A DNA stretch of 64,000 nt, taken from Musa acuminata AAA Group. Its lineage: Eukaryota > Streptophyta > Magnoliopsida > Zingiberales > Musaceae. Shown here piece by piece: positions 33,329-43,703 of the stretch. The position numbers and the translations under genes were made by a program. The notes under the pieces were generated by a model. That model saw nothing but the letters and a program-made list of their open reading frames with translations. It made no database searches and had not been told where the DNA came from. Position 1 is the first letter of the stretch, and the number at the start of each line of letters is the position of its first letter. The stretch spans positions 20,572,001 to 20,636,000 of the forward strand of contig NC_088331.1 in NCBI RefSeq assembly GCF_036884655.1, in the 5' to 3' direction.

Positions 33329-34169
33329 TATTGAATCTCGTATTTTGATGATGAAACTACTTGATATATGATTTAATCTGCGTTTTGAGTGACGCAGGAT
33401 GCTCCGATCAGGATGAGACAATTAAAGCAGGAAAATTATGTTGTGCCGAAGGAACATGTCAGAAGATTGGACGTCGGGCCGGTGGATCGGTCGACGTATC
33501 GACAGAAGGCTTCGGGCCGTGGACTCGGGCATCGGGCCAAGAAGAGCGGGTATTGTGCCAAGGATATCGGAGTTGCGGAGTCAACTGGCCGATTGGGCAA
33601 TAGGCTGCAGGAGAGGACGATGCGCCGAAGAATCGGACAAAGCGTCGAGGGACCAATGACATGCCGGACAACTTGGTTAAATTGCTTAGGATTAATTGTC
33701 TCGATCGAAGTTTTGTTTTAAGTGTGCAGGATTAACTACGATGAAAGTTAGACAAGCAGCAGGAGTTGCGCCGGAGTCAAGATCATGATCACGTTGGGAG
33801 TTCGAGAGTTCGACGGAAGTTCGGACGGTCGTCGGAGGTTCTGCGAGAACAGATCCGAGAAGTCCAGAAGCTTGCCAAGCGAAGCTCGTCGGAACTCGCC
33901 AAGTGGATCGTCGCAAAGTCCAGGAGTTTGCCGGAAGTCCGCAGAAGAATCACCGAGGGTTCATCGGATGATCGACGGAAGTTCGCCGGAAACTCGCCGG
34001 AAGAAGCGATTGACGCATCGGAGCAAAGCTGCAGAAATTGTCTTAGATTTAATCGTAGTTAGCACGTTGATTAAGTTGGAAAATGGGAGGTGATCCCATT
34101 AGCTTAATCTTGGGGCAATTGGGCCCCTGAAAATATTGAAATTGGGCCGAATGGAGCTAACCATTCGGA

Positions 34170-34530
34170 CCCTGATTGCACTAGGAGGTGCAACCGCCTA
34201 GGCCAGGAGGTGGCACCGCCTGGGCTAAGTCTCCCAACGAGACTGGGCGGTGCAACCGCCCCAGCCAGGAGGTGCAACCGCCTGAGCTCAGTCTTCGAGC
34301 TAGACTGGGCGGTGCAACCTCCCTAACAGAGAGGTAGCACCGCCTGAGCTCTGGCAGAGAGGTGCAACCGCCTCAGTCAAGAGGTGGCACCGCCTGGGGC
34401 TCAGTCTCCGAGCCAGACTCAGGCGGTGCAATCGCCCCTGACAGAGAGGTGCAACCGCCTGGGCTCAGTCTCCGAGCTCTGCCAGGCGGTGCAACCTCTC
34501 CAGTCAGGAGGTGCAACCGCCTGATCCCGG
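34170..34530. repeat. Palindrome array in the solo LTR
   Basis: Many alternating copies of GGCGGTGCAACCGCC-type palindromes separated by CTCAGTCTCCGAGC-type spacers, roughly every 35-40 bp. Dense GGTGCAACC/GGTTGCACC motifs resemble the palindromic cis-elements described in Sirevirus LTRs. No coding role is likely although both strands stay open by chance. Confidence 0.8.
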
Positions 34531-34581
34531 AATTCCGGGATTTGATCGTTTTGAGCTCCAAATTTGAACTGGGTTGGGGCC

Positions 34582-34589
34582 TATAAATA
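34582..34589 (+). promoter_or_regulatory. TATA box in the solo LTR
   Basis: TATAAATA in GGGGCCTATAAATACCCC, downstream of the palindrome array and about 700 bp upstream of the minisatellite. Confidence 0.7.
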
Positions 34590-35279
34590 CCCCACCCATT
34601 CAGCATAAAAAGAGCAAGAAATAGACACCAAAATCTTGATCTTTTCTATGATTCTTAGAGCTCAAAATTGTGGTTAAGGCCTAAAGTTTTCCTCCCTCTG
34701 TTCTTCAAGTTTTGAGTTGTAAAGAGAGGAGAGAAAGGTTTTGTAAGGGTTGTCTCCTGAGCCCGTCAAAAGGAGTGAAACTGTAAAAGGGCAGTTGGCC
34801 TTCGCCTATTGAAGGAAGGCCTCTAGTTGACGTCGGTGACCTCGTCGGTGGAGGAAGCCAAAAGTGGAGTAGGTCAAGACTGACCGAACCACTCTAAATC
34901 TCTGGTTTGCTTTTACTTTGAGCACTTTATCATTACTGCAAACCTCCTACATAGCTACTTCCCTCTGCGCTTTTACGAACGAGTCTCTAAGTTCTGTTCT
35001 TTCCGAATCTGCATTCAGACGTAAATCGGTGTTTTCGTACGATCTCTACATTGCAGTTTACGTTTACGTCTTGATTCTGTTTATAACTGCAAACAGATTT
35101 CTGTGCTTTTACGAACGAGTTTCTCTGCAGTTTACGTTTACGTCTTGATTCTGTTTATAACTGCAAACTGATTTCTGCGCTTTTACAAACGAGTTTCTCT
35201 GCAGTTTATGTTTACATTCCATTTATAACTGCAAACTGACTTCTGCGCTTTTACGAACGAGTGTCTAAGTTCAAATCTT

Positions 35280-35530
35280 TCCGAATCTACGTTTTGACCT
35301 AAAACTGTGTTTAGACGCAAACTGCGCTTAGACGTAATCTGCGCTTAAGACGCAAACTGCGCTTAAACGCAAACTGCGCTTAGACGCAATCTGAGCTTCG
35401 ACGCAATCTGCGCTTAGACGCAAACTGCGCTTAGATGCAATCTGAGCCTAAGACGCAAACTGCACTTAGATGCAAACTGTGCTTAGTCGCAATCTGCATT
35501 TAGATGCAAACTGCGTAAACTGCGCTTAAT
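35280..35530. repeat. 18-bp-type minisatellite in the solo LTR
   Basis: Tandem degenerate units built on AAACTGCGCTTAGACGC, about 17-18 bp each. It is the opposite-strand counterpart of the TACGTCTAAACGCAGATT arrays in the composite LTRs, but with more unit divergence. Upstream (34950-35280) a longer unit containing TTTACGTCTTGATTCTG and GCTTTTACGAACGAG recurs three times. Confidence 0.85.
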
Positions 35531-35664
35531 CTTAAGTTATCTTAGAATCGGCTTTTACATCGAAATCGTTTTTTATCGAACGAACGCTGCTTTCATTTTT
35601 AATCGCTGAAAGATTTCCGCTGCACTAATTCACCCCCCCCCTCTTAGTGCTCTCGATCTTAACA

Positions 35665-36446
35665 CTATCTTGCCTATCTCAAGAAGCAAAACTTGCAACT
35701 TGCACATTGCAATAGGAAGCAAGAATTATGAGCTTACACAAGAAAGCTATCTTGCATTTGCTTTCGAAATTTTTGCTAGCTTGTATATTGTGAAACTTAC
35801 ATATCGTAAAAATTGCTAGCTTGTAGTCTAAAGAGAAGCAAAAAGTTGCTATCTCAAAAGAAGCAAATGTGCTATCTTGCCTATCTTAAGAGGCAAAAAT
35901 GCTAACTTGCACATCTAGCAAAACTTGACAAATTTGCATATTTCAAGAAGCAAGAGTTGCTTTCTTGAACATCTCAATATTGCTAGCTTGCATGATGTAG
36001 AACTTGCTATCTTGAACATTACCAAAAGTGCTATCTTGTATGCTGTAAAACTTGCATATCTAAAACTTGATAGCTTGAATGTCCTAAGCATGATGCATTA
36101 CTTGCTAAATTTTCTAGCTTCAAAACTGCATGATGATAAAACTTAATATTATGTTTTTCATGCAATGAGTTGAACTTATATTACAAACACAAAGAATAGT
36201 TGTACTTCTCCTTTTTGTTGATGACAAAGGGGGAGAAGTATGTTGATGACATGATATGCATAAGTCTATGCATGAGTTCATAATGACGTGTTGCAATTAT
36301 TCATGATGAATATTGCAATGACTTGAATTCAGTTTGAATTCAAGGTTCTATCAATATGGCATATTGATAGGGGGAGTTTGTTTAAACTCCGGGAGTCAAG
36401 TTTAACTCCGTCATCAATTGGTTGTCATCATCAAAAGGGGGGAGAT
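35665..36446 (+). other. Element F interior, right part, with short-word repeats and polypurine tracts
   Basis: Continues the interior after the solo LTR. From 35670 to about 36130 it is a dense series of CTATCTTG, GCTAGCTTG, AAGAAGCAAA and TTGCATATC words. A polypurine-like GACAAAGGGGGAGAAG is at 36223-36238, GATAGGGGGAGTTT near 36367, and the terminal tract AAAAGGGGGGAGAT at 36433-36446. Confidence 0.75.
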
Positions 36447-38014
36447 TGTTGAATCTCGTATTTTGATGATGAAACCAATTGATAATTATGTTTATGTTTA
36501 ACTGCATTTTGAGTTATGCAGGTCTACTCGATCATGATTAGACAATTAAGGCAGGAGGAATTGATGTTGTGCCGGAGGAGATCACGTTAGGATATTGGAT
36601 GGCAGAAGGCTTCGGACGTCGGGCATCGGGCCAAGAGCGGAATTGCACCAAGGATATCGGGGTTGCGGAGGTCAACCGCCGATTGGGCAACAAGCCGCAA
36701 GAGAGGACGATGCGACGAAGAATCGGACGAAGCGCCAACCAATAACGTGCCGGGCAACAGAATGTCAATTCACTTTATAATAATTGTCTAGATCGGAGTA
36801 GAGTTTTTGCTTGTGTGTGCAGGATTAACTACGATAACGACGAAGACATAAAGCAAAACAAAGTGTTGGAGTCAAGCACGAAGGATTCATTATGAGTTCG
36901 AGAGTTCGACGGAAGTCCGAAGGTTCATCGGGAATGCTGCCGGAACTAGCCAAGAATGAGTAGGGAGCTTGCCGAAGGGTTTTTCGGAAGCTCGCCGGAA
37001 GGTTCGTTGGAAGTTCACGGAGCTCGCCGAGAAAGATCGGAGCTTGCCGAAGAAGCTCATTGGAACTCGCCAAGATCAAATCGTGAAGTCTAGGAGCTTG
37101 CCGGGAGTTCGTAGAATGGTTTCCGAGAGTTTATCGGAAGACCGCCAGAAGTTCGCCGGAAACTCGTCAGAAAAAGTCTTGACTTACAGACTTTGTAATA
37201 GCTTATAAAATGTCTTTAAATTCATAGTTAGCATGTTAATTAGGGTTAAGATTAGGTGTTAATCTTATAACCCAAGTAGGGGCCAATTGGGCCCGAGTTC
37301 GGACTGGTTTGGGCCAAGTTTGGAGCCCAACCAGTGAGCTGAATTAGACTAGGTGGTGGCACCGCCTAGGCTGGGCGGTGACACCTCCTGGGCTAGGTGG
37401 TTGCACTGCCCAGCACCCGAGCGCTGGGCGGTGGCACCGCTTGGTTGGGCGGTGGCACCGCCAGCATCGGGAACATAAGAGAATTCAAATTTTTGGAGCC
37501 CAAATTTGAATCCTCTTGAGGCCTATAAATACCCCTCAAGTCTCAGCTGAGAATATAACCTTTTGAGAAGCTAGAAGTTGAGAAAAGCTTTAGGAAAAGT
37601 CTTGTTTTCAATAGCTTGAGTGTTCACCTCCTTTCTTTTCATTGAAATCTTTGTAAAAGGGTGAACCACTTGTAAGAGGTTATAAGAGGGGTGTAAGAAG
37701 GAGGCTGGTCTTCGCCTAGTAAAGGAAGATCATTAGTGGATGCCGGTGGCCTCGATGGAAGAGGAATCGGAGGAGTGGATGTAGGTCACGATTGACCGAA
37801 CCACTATAAACTACTGTCTTCTCTGATTTGCATTTTATTCTTGCCATTTACATACTGCAAACTACTTTACTTAGTCACTACGCTTCCATAGGCTTCTAAG
37901 TTATTAAGCTTTTCAAGTTCAATTTTTTATCGTACGAAAGATTTTTCCAAAACCGAAGTTTTAATCTGTTGCACTAATTCACCCCCCCCTCTTAGTGCCG
38001 CTCCGATCCTAACA
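36447..38014 (+). repeat. 3' LTR of element F
   Basis: TGTTGAATCTCGT...GATCCTAACA, 1568 bp. 65 bp longer than the 5' LTR, mainly from extra GGCGGTGGCACCGCC palindrome units at about 37352-37462. TATAAATA at 37524-37531; short C-tract at 37982-37989. Confidence 0.93.
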
Positions 38015-38992
38015 CTCCGAGTACTGGTGGTACCATTGCATGTGCTAACGGTACCACCACCAATGCTTTCTGACACTATGCAGTACCATCGCCTAGCACC
38101 CTGTCACTGGGCTGTACCACCACACCACCTGACAGCCCGGAGACTGAATCTGGGTGGTACCACCGCCCAGACCGATGGTACCACCGTTGACATAGTCTCG
38201 GAGACTGTGCCACGACGGTGCACCTGTTGGGTCATTGTTTGGGCCTTTCATTGAGCCCAACTAGCCCCTAATTGGGTTAGCCCAATTCTAATCTCAATTA
38301 TGTGCTAACTATGAATTCTAAGGCATACACTAAGCAAATCCGGTCAAGTTAATCATGGTTTCTTTCGACGAGCTTCTAGTGATCTTCCAGCAAACTTCTG
38401 ACGATCTCTCAGTAGGTGCACCGTCGGTAAGCTCTTGGACTTCACGATGATCTTCTTGGCGAGTTCTGACGAGCTTTTTCGGCAAGCTCCTAGACTTCTC
38501 GGTCAATTCCGGTAGAACTTCTGACGAACTCTCGAACTTACAATGAAATCTCGTTCTTGACTCCGGGACTTCATTTTACTTTATGTCTTGATCACTATAA
38601 TAGTTAATCCTGCATAAATAAAACCTATTTCGATCTAGACAATTATTACAAAGCTTAAATCATATTGTCCGGTATGTCATTGGTTCTTCGATGCTTCATT
38701 CGATTCTTCGACACATCATTCTCTCTTGCGGCTAGCTGACTTCCACAACTCCGATTTTCTTGGCGCAATTTCCGCTCTTCTTGGTCCGATGCCCGAACTC
38801 ATGTCCCAAAGCCTTCTGCCGATACGTCGATCGATCCTTTGGCTCGACGTCCAATCTTCTGACATATTTTTATCCGTCCCAACATGATTCTTCCTGTTTT
38901 AATCGTCTCTTCCTGATCGAAGCTTTCTGCATCACTCAAAACGTATATCAAATCATAAACACTATCAATTAATTTCATATTAATATTCAACA
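38015..38992 (-). repeat. LTR of element E, second part
   Basis: Resumes the LTR interrupted at 28744, beginning with the CTCCG target duplication and ending AATATTCAACA at 38992, the LTR 5' edge on the minus strand. GGTACCACC palindromes at about 38027-38225. Both parts together give about 1.5 kb. No duplication matching the left flank of D was found beyond it. Confidence 0.85.
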
Positions 38993-39429
38993 ATGATTGA
39001 TCTCGTGGCTAAAAATTTTTCTAGATAAACATCGCTGCCATTTGATTCAAGATGTCATGGTACCTCCTGTCACTCAATTGTTGCAGTGTTATTAGGATCT
39101 TTTGTTTCATAAAACAAATTATTGTTATCAATCTCATACCTTTTAGGAAATCATTTTCCAAGAACGTGACATATTGTGATTCCATTTTAGTTACACCACT
39201 TGCCTCTTATTCATTGATGAAAACATATCATTTGGAATATTCATAATATCTTATAAAGACATATTTCTCTCCTCTCATCCTAATTTATCAAATTTATGAG
39301 ATGAATCATAAATATAAGCTGCAACCCCAGGGTTATATGGATTACTTAGATTGGGTTTTTAGATTATTCATAATTCATAAGGAGTAGTCTAGAGGTTACT
39401 CTATTAAGTACAAAAGAAATGGTACTTAA

Positions 39430-39905
39430 TGCATCTCTCCAAAATTAGATGGGAAGATTTGCTTGAGCAATCATGGACCGAATCATTTCCAATAAAGTTC
39501 TGTTTCCTCTCTCCACGATATTATTTTGCTATGGAGTTCCTGAAATGGTTAACTATCAATCTTGTCTTTTTCATTACAAAACACTTCAAATTGTGCTAAT
39601 AAATACTTGCAACCATGGTCAGTTCTTCGAACTTTAATAATCATATTCAATTGATTCTCAACTAGACTAACATATCATTTAAAGCATTTTAATGCCTCAC
39701 TTTTTAAAAATCAAATAAACATGACAATATCACATGTATGTATAAATGTGATAAAATATAAAGCCCTATGCCTAACCTTCACATTTACTGGACAACAAAT
39801 GCCAGAATATATTAATTGTAATGGAAAATTAGCTCTTGTTCCTTTATCGAATGGTTTTCTAGTTATTTTTCTTGCTAGGCAATGCTCACAAGTCAACATA
39901 TCAAT
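39430..39905 (-). pseudogene. Element G integrase remnant
   Basis: Two recognisable blocks. CEHCLARKITRKPFDKGTRA at 39897-39840 is the zinc-region and linker type found in TNT1-like copia pol, followed by an altered SDICGPMNV-like motif (SGICCPVNV). Further along, at about 39545-39440, the block around the catalytic Glu (VERGNRTLLEMIRSM) is flanked by stops. The region between is frameshifted and deleted. Non-functional. Confidence 0.75.
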
Positions 39906-40216
39906 AGACCCTCTTAGCTAATATGTCTCATCTTTCTTAGCTAATATAACCCAATCAAGCATTCTATACTTTTTGTATCAACAAAATTATTTAAGAAGTA
40001 GTTATAGAAAGCAACTATTACTAGATTTATTAATTATATTATAGTTTATATCTAGTATTATAAAGCCATCCTCAAGATAACCAAAACTATAATAACAAGT
40101 TGTAGAAAATATATCAATATCACTACCATAAAATTTCAAATTTATTCATAACTTACAAAGAACTAGAACAAAAATCAAGTTTCGATGCATATATGAAACG
40201 TACAACACATCATATA

Positions 40217-41100
40217 GGAAGAGTGTGACAACCCCGCGATTCTAATTTGCAAGTGTTGATTCTCATAATTGTTTACTTTGAAGTTATTTCCTATGTAAAC
40301 CTACTTCGATCTAGGACTCATCCATCGATACTACATGAACGCTTCTTGATCTCTAGTTACATGAAATAGCTGAAAACATAAATGAAATTAGATTCATATA
40401 TACGTGAAGGTACCTCTTTTTGCTCAGCGTACTCATGATCAAGAAGCCATCACTGGATGACCTTTTTCAGTGCCTGGCCTTCGACCTTACCCTTCTCTGA
40501 ACGCTTTTACTTGCGTTTCTGTTCAACTGATTTAGTAGCCTCTGTGTGCTCTTCTTCGAGCTCTAAATGACATGCTATGTCCCCAAGGAACCTAACACTG
40601 TTATTAATGCATCATATTTACAGCCTTCTGTTCATCATATTTAGGCAAGGATCAAACGATGGCTTCAACCTTCTGTTCATCTGTTGCTGGCTTCAACTCT
40701 CTTTATCATATTTGACATTTCGCTAAGATGTTGCCTCATCAACTTGTTAGGGCACTTTTTATAGGTGTCAAACTTGATTGTTAGCCTTCTCAGCTTTTTA
40801 TAGTGTAAAAGTACCACCAAACTTCTCTTTTGAGGCTTCTTGTCATATTCCATGGTCTTCAAACTCACACATAATATCATCTTAAATGCTGCTTACCAAC
40901 GTGATGCGAGTCATGCTATTATTTCCTTTCCAGGTCTAATAAACATCATTATGCAGCTTATACTGAGCAGTTTCACCTTTTTCAGGTTCAGTCATGGTAT
41001 GATAGAGAGTTTCCAGAACTTGGAGTTCCTCAAGAACATACTGAACTTTAGTGCCAAATCTCATAATTACCACCATTCAGTTTCCCTCCCTTATTAAGTT
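40217..41100 (-). pseudogene. Unidentified spliced-gene fragment within element G
   Basis: Between the primer site and integrase of G, where gag should be, the minus strand instead shows exon-like blocks. One (about 41060-40905) reads VQYVLEELQVLETLYHTMTE followed by EPEKGETAQYKLHNDVY, a stop and TWKGNNSMTRI. A second (40880-40677) reads LLHYKKLRRLTIKFDTYKKC then PNKLMRQHLSEMSNMIKRVE. A third (about 40570-40430) reads ALEEEHTEATKSVEQKRK, a stop, and later LLDHEYAEQKE. It ends at a possible donor (GAG/GTACCT). I do not recognise the family. Stops show it is broken. It may be a captured host gene piece or an old host locus bridged by G sequences. Confidence 0.4.
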
Positions 41101-41743
41101 CAACCGCAATATTTTTCAATGTTGATGCCATAAAGTTATGTTACACAGAGAAACACATCAGATGCTACTAATATTATCATGTGAACACACATTTATTTTG
41201 TTCCTATATTTCATATTAAATTAATAAAATTAGCACAAAAAACTTCTCACTTTTAGGATTTATATTATCCTAGTGCAACATAAGAACTATTACAATGCCT
41301 CAAATGCATATATGTATATAAACTGATAAATAAAGAAGTAAACAAAAAAAAATCTCAATGATTTCACTAGGATTTATATTATTAAACTCTCCTACTAAAT
41401 ATTTCATTCCACAAGTTCATTTGGGGTGTTCTTTATATCATCTGAAAGCTCTCACGAAGTACTCTTGATGAACATAAGTCTTAAGAACAAAATAAAACTT
41501 TATTCAGGGGAAATTCAAACTTAAAGTCAACTGTTCATCATAGAAAATATTTTTTAAAAAAATCCAATTTTACACTTAAAATGATCACGCAGACTATCAC
41601 ATAAATTCAGATCAATTTTTATGCACAATATTCTTTCATATTGATAGCATACTTCATCAACTATAATTCATGCTAACAAGTTTACAACAAATCAAGCTAA
41701 ATATAAACTAACCCAAAAAAATTGAGAAGCAATACAAATCATG

Positions 41744-41755
41744 ATCTGATACTAA
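41744..41755 (-). other. Primer-binding site of element G
   Basis: Plus strand GATCTGATACTA then AT, i.e. minus TAGTATCAGATC, two mismatches from the initiator-Met complement, adjacent to the LTR. Confidence 0.65.
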
Positions 41756-42476
41756 TGTTGAAAAATAAATAAATGAACTTTTATATACATTCTCTTTAAG
41801 GAGTCTATGTCGCAAGAAGTGTCGAGTCACTAACTATTTGGATCGATATTGTAGATTCGAAGTATAATCACCAATAGGAAAAACACTCTCTATTTTACGA
41901 CACAAATGTCTTAAAACACAAATTCAAGAATACTCCTCTATTGAGATTCTTTGTGTAAGAATAAGAATGAGAATTAGAATAATTTTGCAATTCTCTCAAC
42001 CCCCATATATAGGGTTCTTGGCATGAAGAGGTTACATTATTATAATTTTTCCTCATGAGTTATGATCATCCATTTGAGATTTAACCTTTTGGAACTCATC
42101 TAATGAAGGAAGAGAATTATTCTATATAACCCCTATAATAAAGAATAATTGTAACTTTTCCATTACTTGGTGAGTGTAATGCCTCCAATGAATAAGGGTA
42201 AGGAGTTACTTGGTGAGAATTCATTCTTTGTAACTTCTCCATTTGAGGATTCAATCACTATTTGTGGTTGACCAAATTAATTCGACCCATTATGAGTGGA
42301 CTGATTCATTCTGAACTATCCTCCTTTCAAATTCATTTCTGGTTTTGACCATGAAGAGTCATTCTTTTACAAATGGAGGTGGGGAAATACTTTACTCATT
42401 ATTGAATTGGTATATACTGGTGGCGTTGTTTGATGTTCTTATAATCTTGTTCATTTAGATTGTGCAACCATCAACA
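41756..42476 (-). repeat. LTR of element G
   Basis: Plus-strand edges TGTTGAAAAATAAATAAATG and CCATCAACA, with inverted ends TGTTGA/TCAACA; 721 bp. It contains CCCATATATAGGG at about 42002-42014, a TATA-like palindrome. Placement next to the primer site makes it the 5' LTR. The U3 edge is assigned from the terminal inverted repeat only. Confidence 0.65.
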
Positions 42477-42886
42477 TTTATGTGGGTCACTAGGTAGACA
42501 TGATGTAGAATTGTCTTAGGTATCCTCTCCAAAAGGCTTTTTTTTTGTTTCAAATTTTCAGCGTATTCATCGTGATCAAGCTGTTACCAAACATCAGCTG
42601 GACCCAAGAACATTTATTTTCTTTTTTTAATAATAATAAATTTTAGATTCGTGGCAATAAATAAAAGCTTGATTAGAAACGCAAGAGAGAAAGATCCTAA
42701 TTAATTTAACGAAGTATAAGGAGGATCACCAAAGGAACATGAATATAATACTAACAAAGAAAATATGAGATATCAATAAAAAGGAGACGCATTCGTATCT
42801 TGATTTTTACAAGTGGTGTCTTTTCTCCTGTTTTGCCTTTAATGGCTGGCTGCACTCTCCAAGGAGGGAGAGGGCGAACGACGGCC

Positions 42887-42928
<42 letters not shown>

Positions 42929-43201
42929 ATTAAACCTTAATTTTAAATTTATTAATAAAATAAAATTATTAAGTTATCCCTAATTAAAATTAGGGAATTA
43001 CAGATATCATTTGGCCATCCTAACACCTCTTGTACCTCATTTGATATGGACCATAAATGCAGATGGTATGAGCCAATATTGAATTTTGCTTAGGTGAAAG
43101 ACTTGCACTAGGGTAGAATTAGATTGTACTATACGCAGGCAGGTGCAGTACTGCTTTCCTTTGTGGTGGGAATCGAAAGAGAAAGAATAGATAAGCACGA
43201 G
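42477..43201. other. Intergenic DNA downstream of the neprosin-like gene
   Basis: No gene. An (AT)n microsatellite is at about 42889-42925. The region 42980-43200 is the 3' flank and probable 3' UTR of the minus-strand gene that follows. Confidence 0.6.
42889..42925. repeat. (AT)n microsatellite
   Basis: Uninterrupted AT dinucleotide run of about 37 bp. Confidence 0.95.
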
Positions 43202-43613
43202 TCAAGGGCAGTGCTGGTTGTTGCCCGGTCCGCCATAGTAAAAATAGGTGCCCCAGTCGGCGTTGGAGAAGCTCTTGATGTCGTAGCATTTGGAGTTCTC
43301 GGCCATGGTGGCGATGGCCCGAGCGGAGGTCAGGCTGTTGTCGGAGTCGACGACCTCCAGGTTGCGGAAGTAGCTCGCCCTCCCGAACCCTTCCTCCGCG
43401 AACCGCCCCGATCCCATCTGCGTCGAGGTGTGCTCCCCGTGTGTCCTCGTGTTCACCACCTCCCCTCCCCACTCCACCATGGTGGCCCGGTCCGACAGAT
43501 GCGTGAACAGCGCCGCCGGCCAGTAGCCTACCAGCAAGCTGCTGTCGCCCAGACTCATCCACCAGTTTCCTGCTATCGGATCCTGAAACCAACATCATGA
43601 TCATCGATCACCG

Positions 43614-43703
<90 letters not shown>

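Larger units (their letters stand above)
33329..35664 (+). repeat. Solo LTR of the composite's family inside element F
   Basis: Starts TATTGAATCTCGTATTTTG (TG decayed to TA) and ends TCGATCTTAACA; 2336 bp. Flanked by ATATC (33324-33328) and CTATC (35665-35669), a 5-bp target duplication with one mismatch. It matches the LTRs of the composite at 50174-63854 in the opposite orientation: TATAAATA at 34582-34589, GGTGCAACCGCC palindromes at 34175-34525, and a diverged 18-bp minisatellite near 35280-35530. A solo LTR arises by recombination between the two LTRs of a full element, with loss of the interior. Confidence 0.9.
28745..38014 (+). mobile_element. Element F: gag-only non-autonomous Sirevirus relative containing a solo LTR
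   Basis: LTRs at 28745-30247 and 36447-38014, exact primer site, one gag frame, a long AT-rich interior and a terminal polypurine tract. Target duplication CTCCA/CTCCG lies in the LTR of element E. Without the nested solo LTR (33329-35664) the interior is about 3.9 kb, very like element B, and LTR and gag sequences also match B closely; B and F are one family. Its gag is less damaged than B's but ends in a 2-bp deletion. No pol. Confidence 0.92.
38993..41755 (-). mobile_element. Element G interior: decayed non-Sirevirus copia element
   Basis: Minus-strand copia remnants distinct from the Sireviruses. Around 39440-39545 the integrase motif reads NIVERGNRTLLEMIRSMIAQANLPI with a stop replacing a residue on each side. 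At 39899-39711 the integrase N-terminal region reads LARKITRKPFDKGTRA and SGICCPVNVKVRH. The part below 39430 corresponds to more C-terminal pol but is very decayed. A gene-like insertion lies at 40217-41100. The primer site and LTR follow to the right (41744-42476). The left end was lost at the junction with element E. Confidence 0.75.

Noticed and set aside
25482..38997. D and E as one palindromic insertion with a target duplication
   Set aside because: The left flank (TGTCC) and right flank (ATGAT) do not match, and C's LTR does not resume after E.
43119..43604. Long open frames on both strands over the last neprosin exon
   Set aside because: They are shadows of the GC-rich exon. The frame ending [16 protein letters not shown] matches the neprosin family; the others do not.
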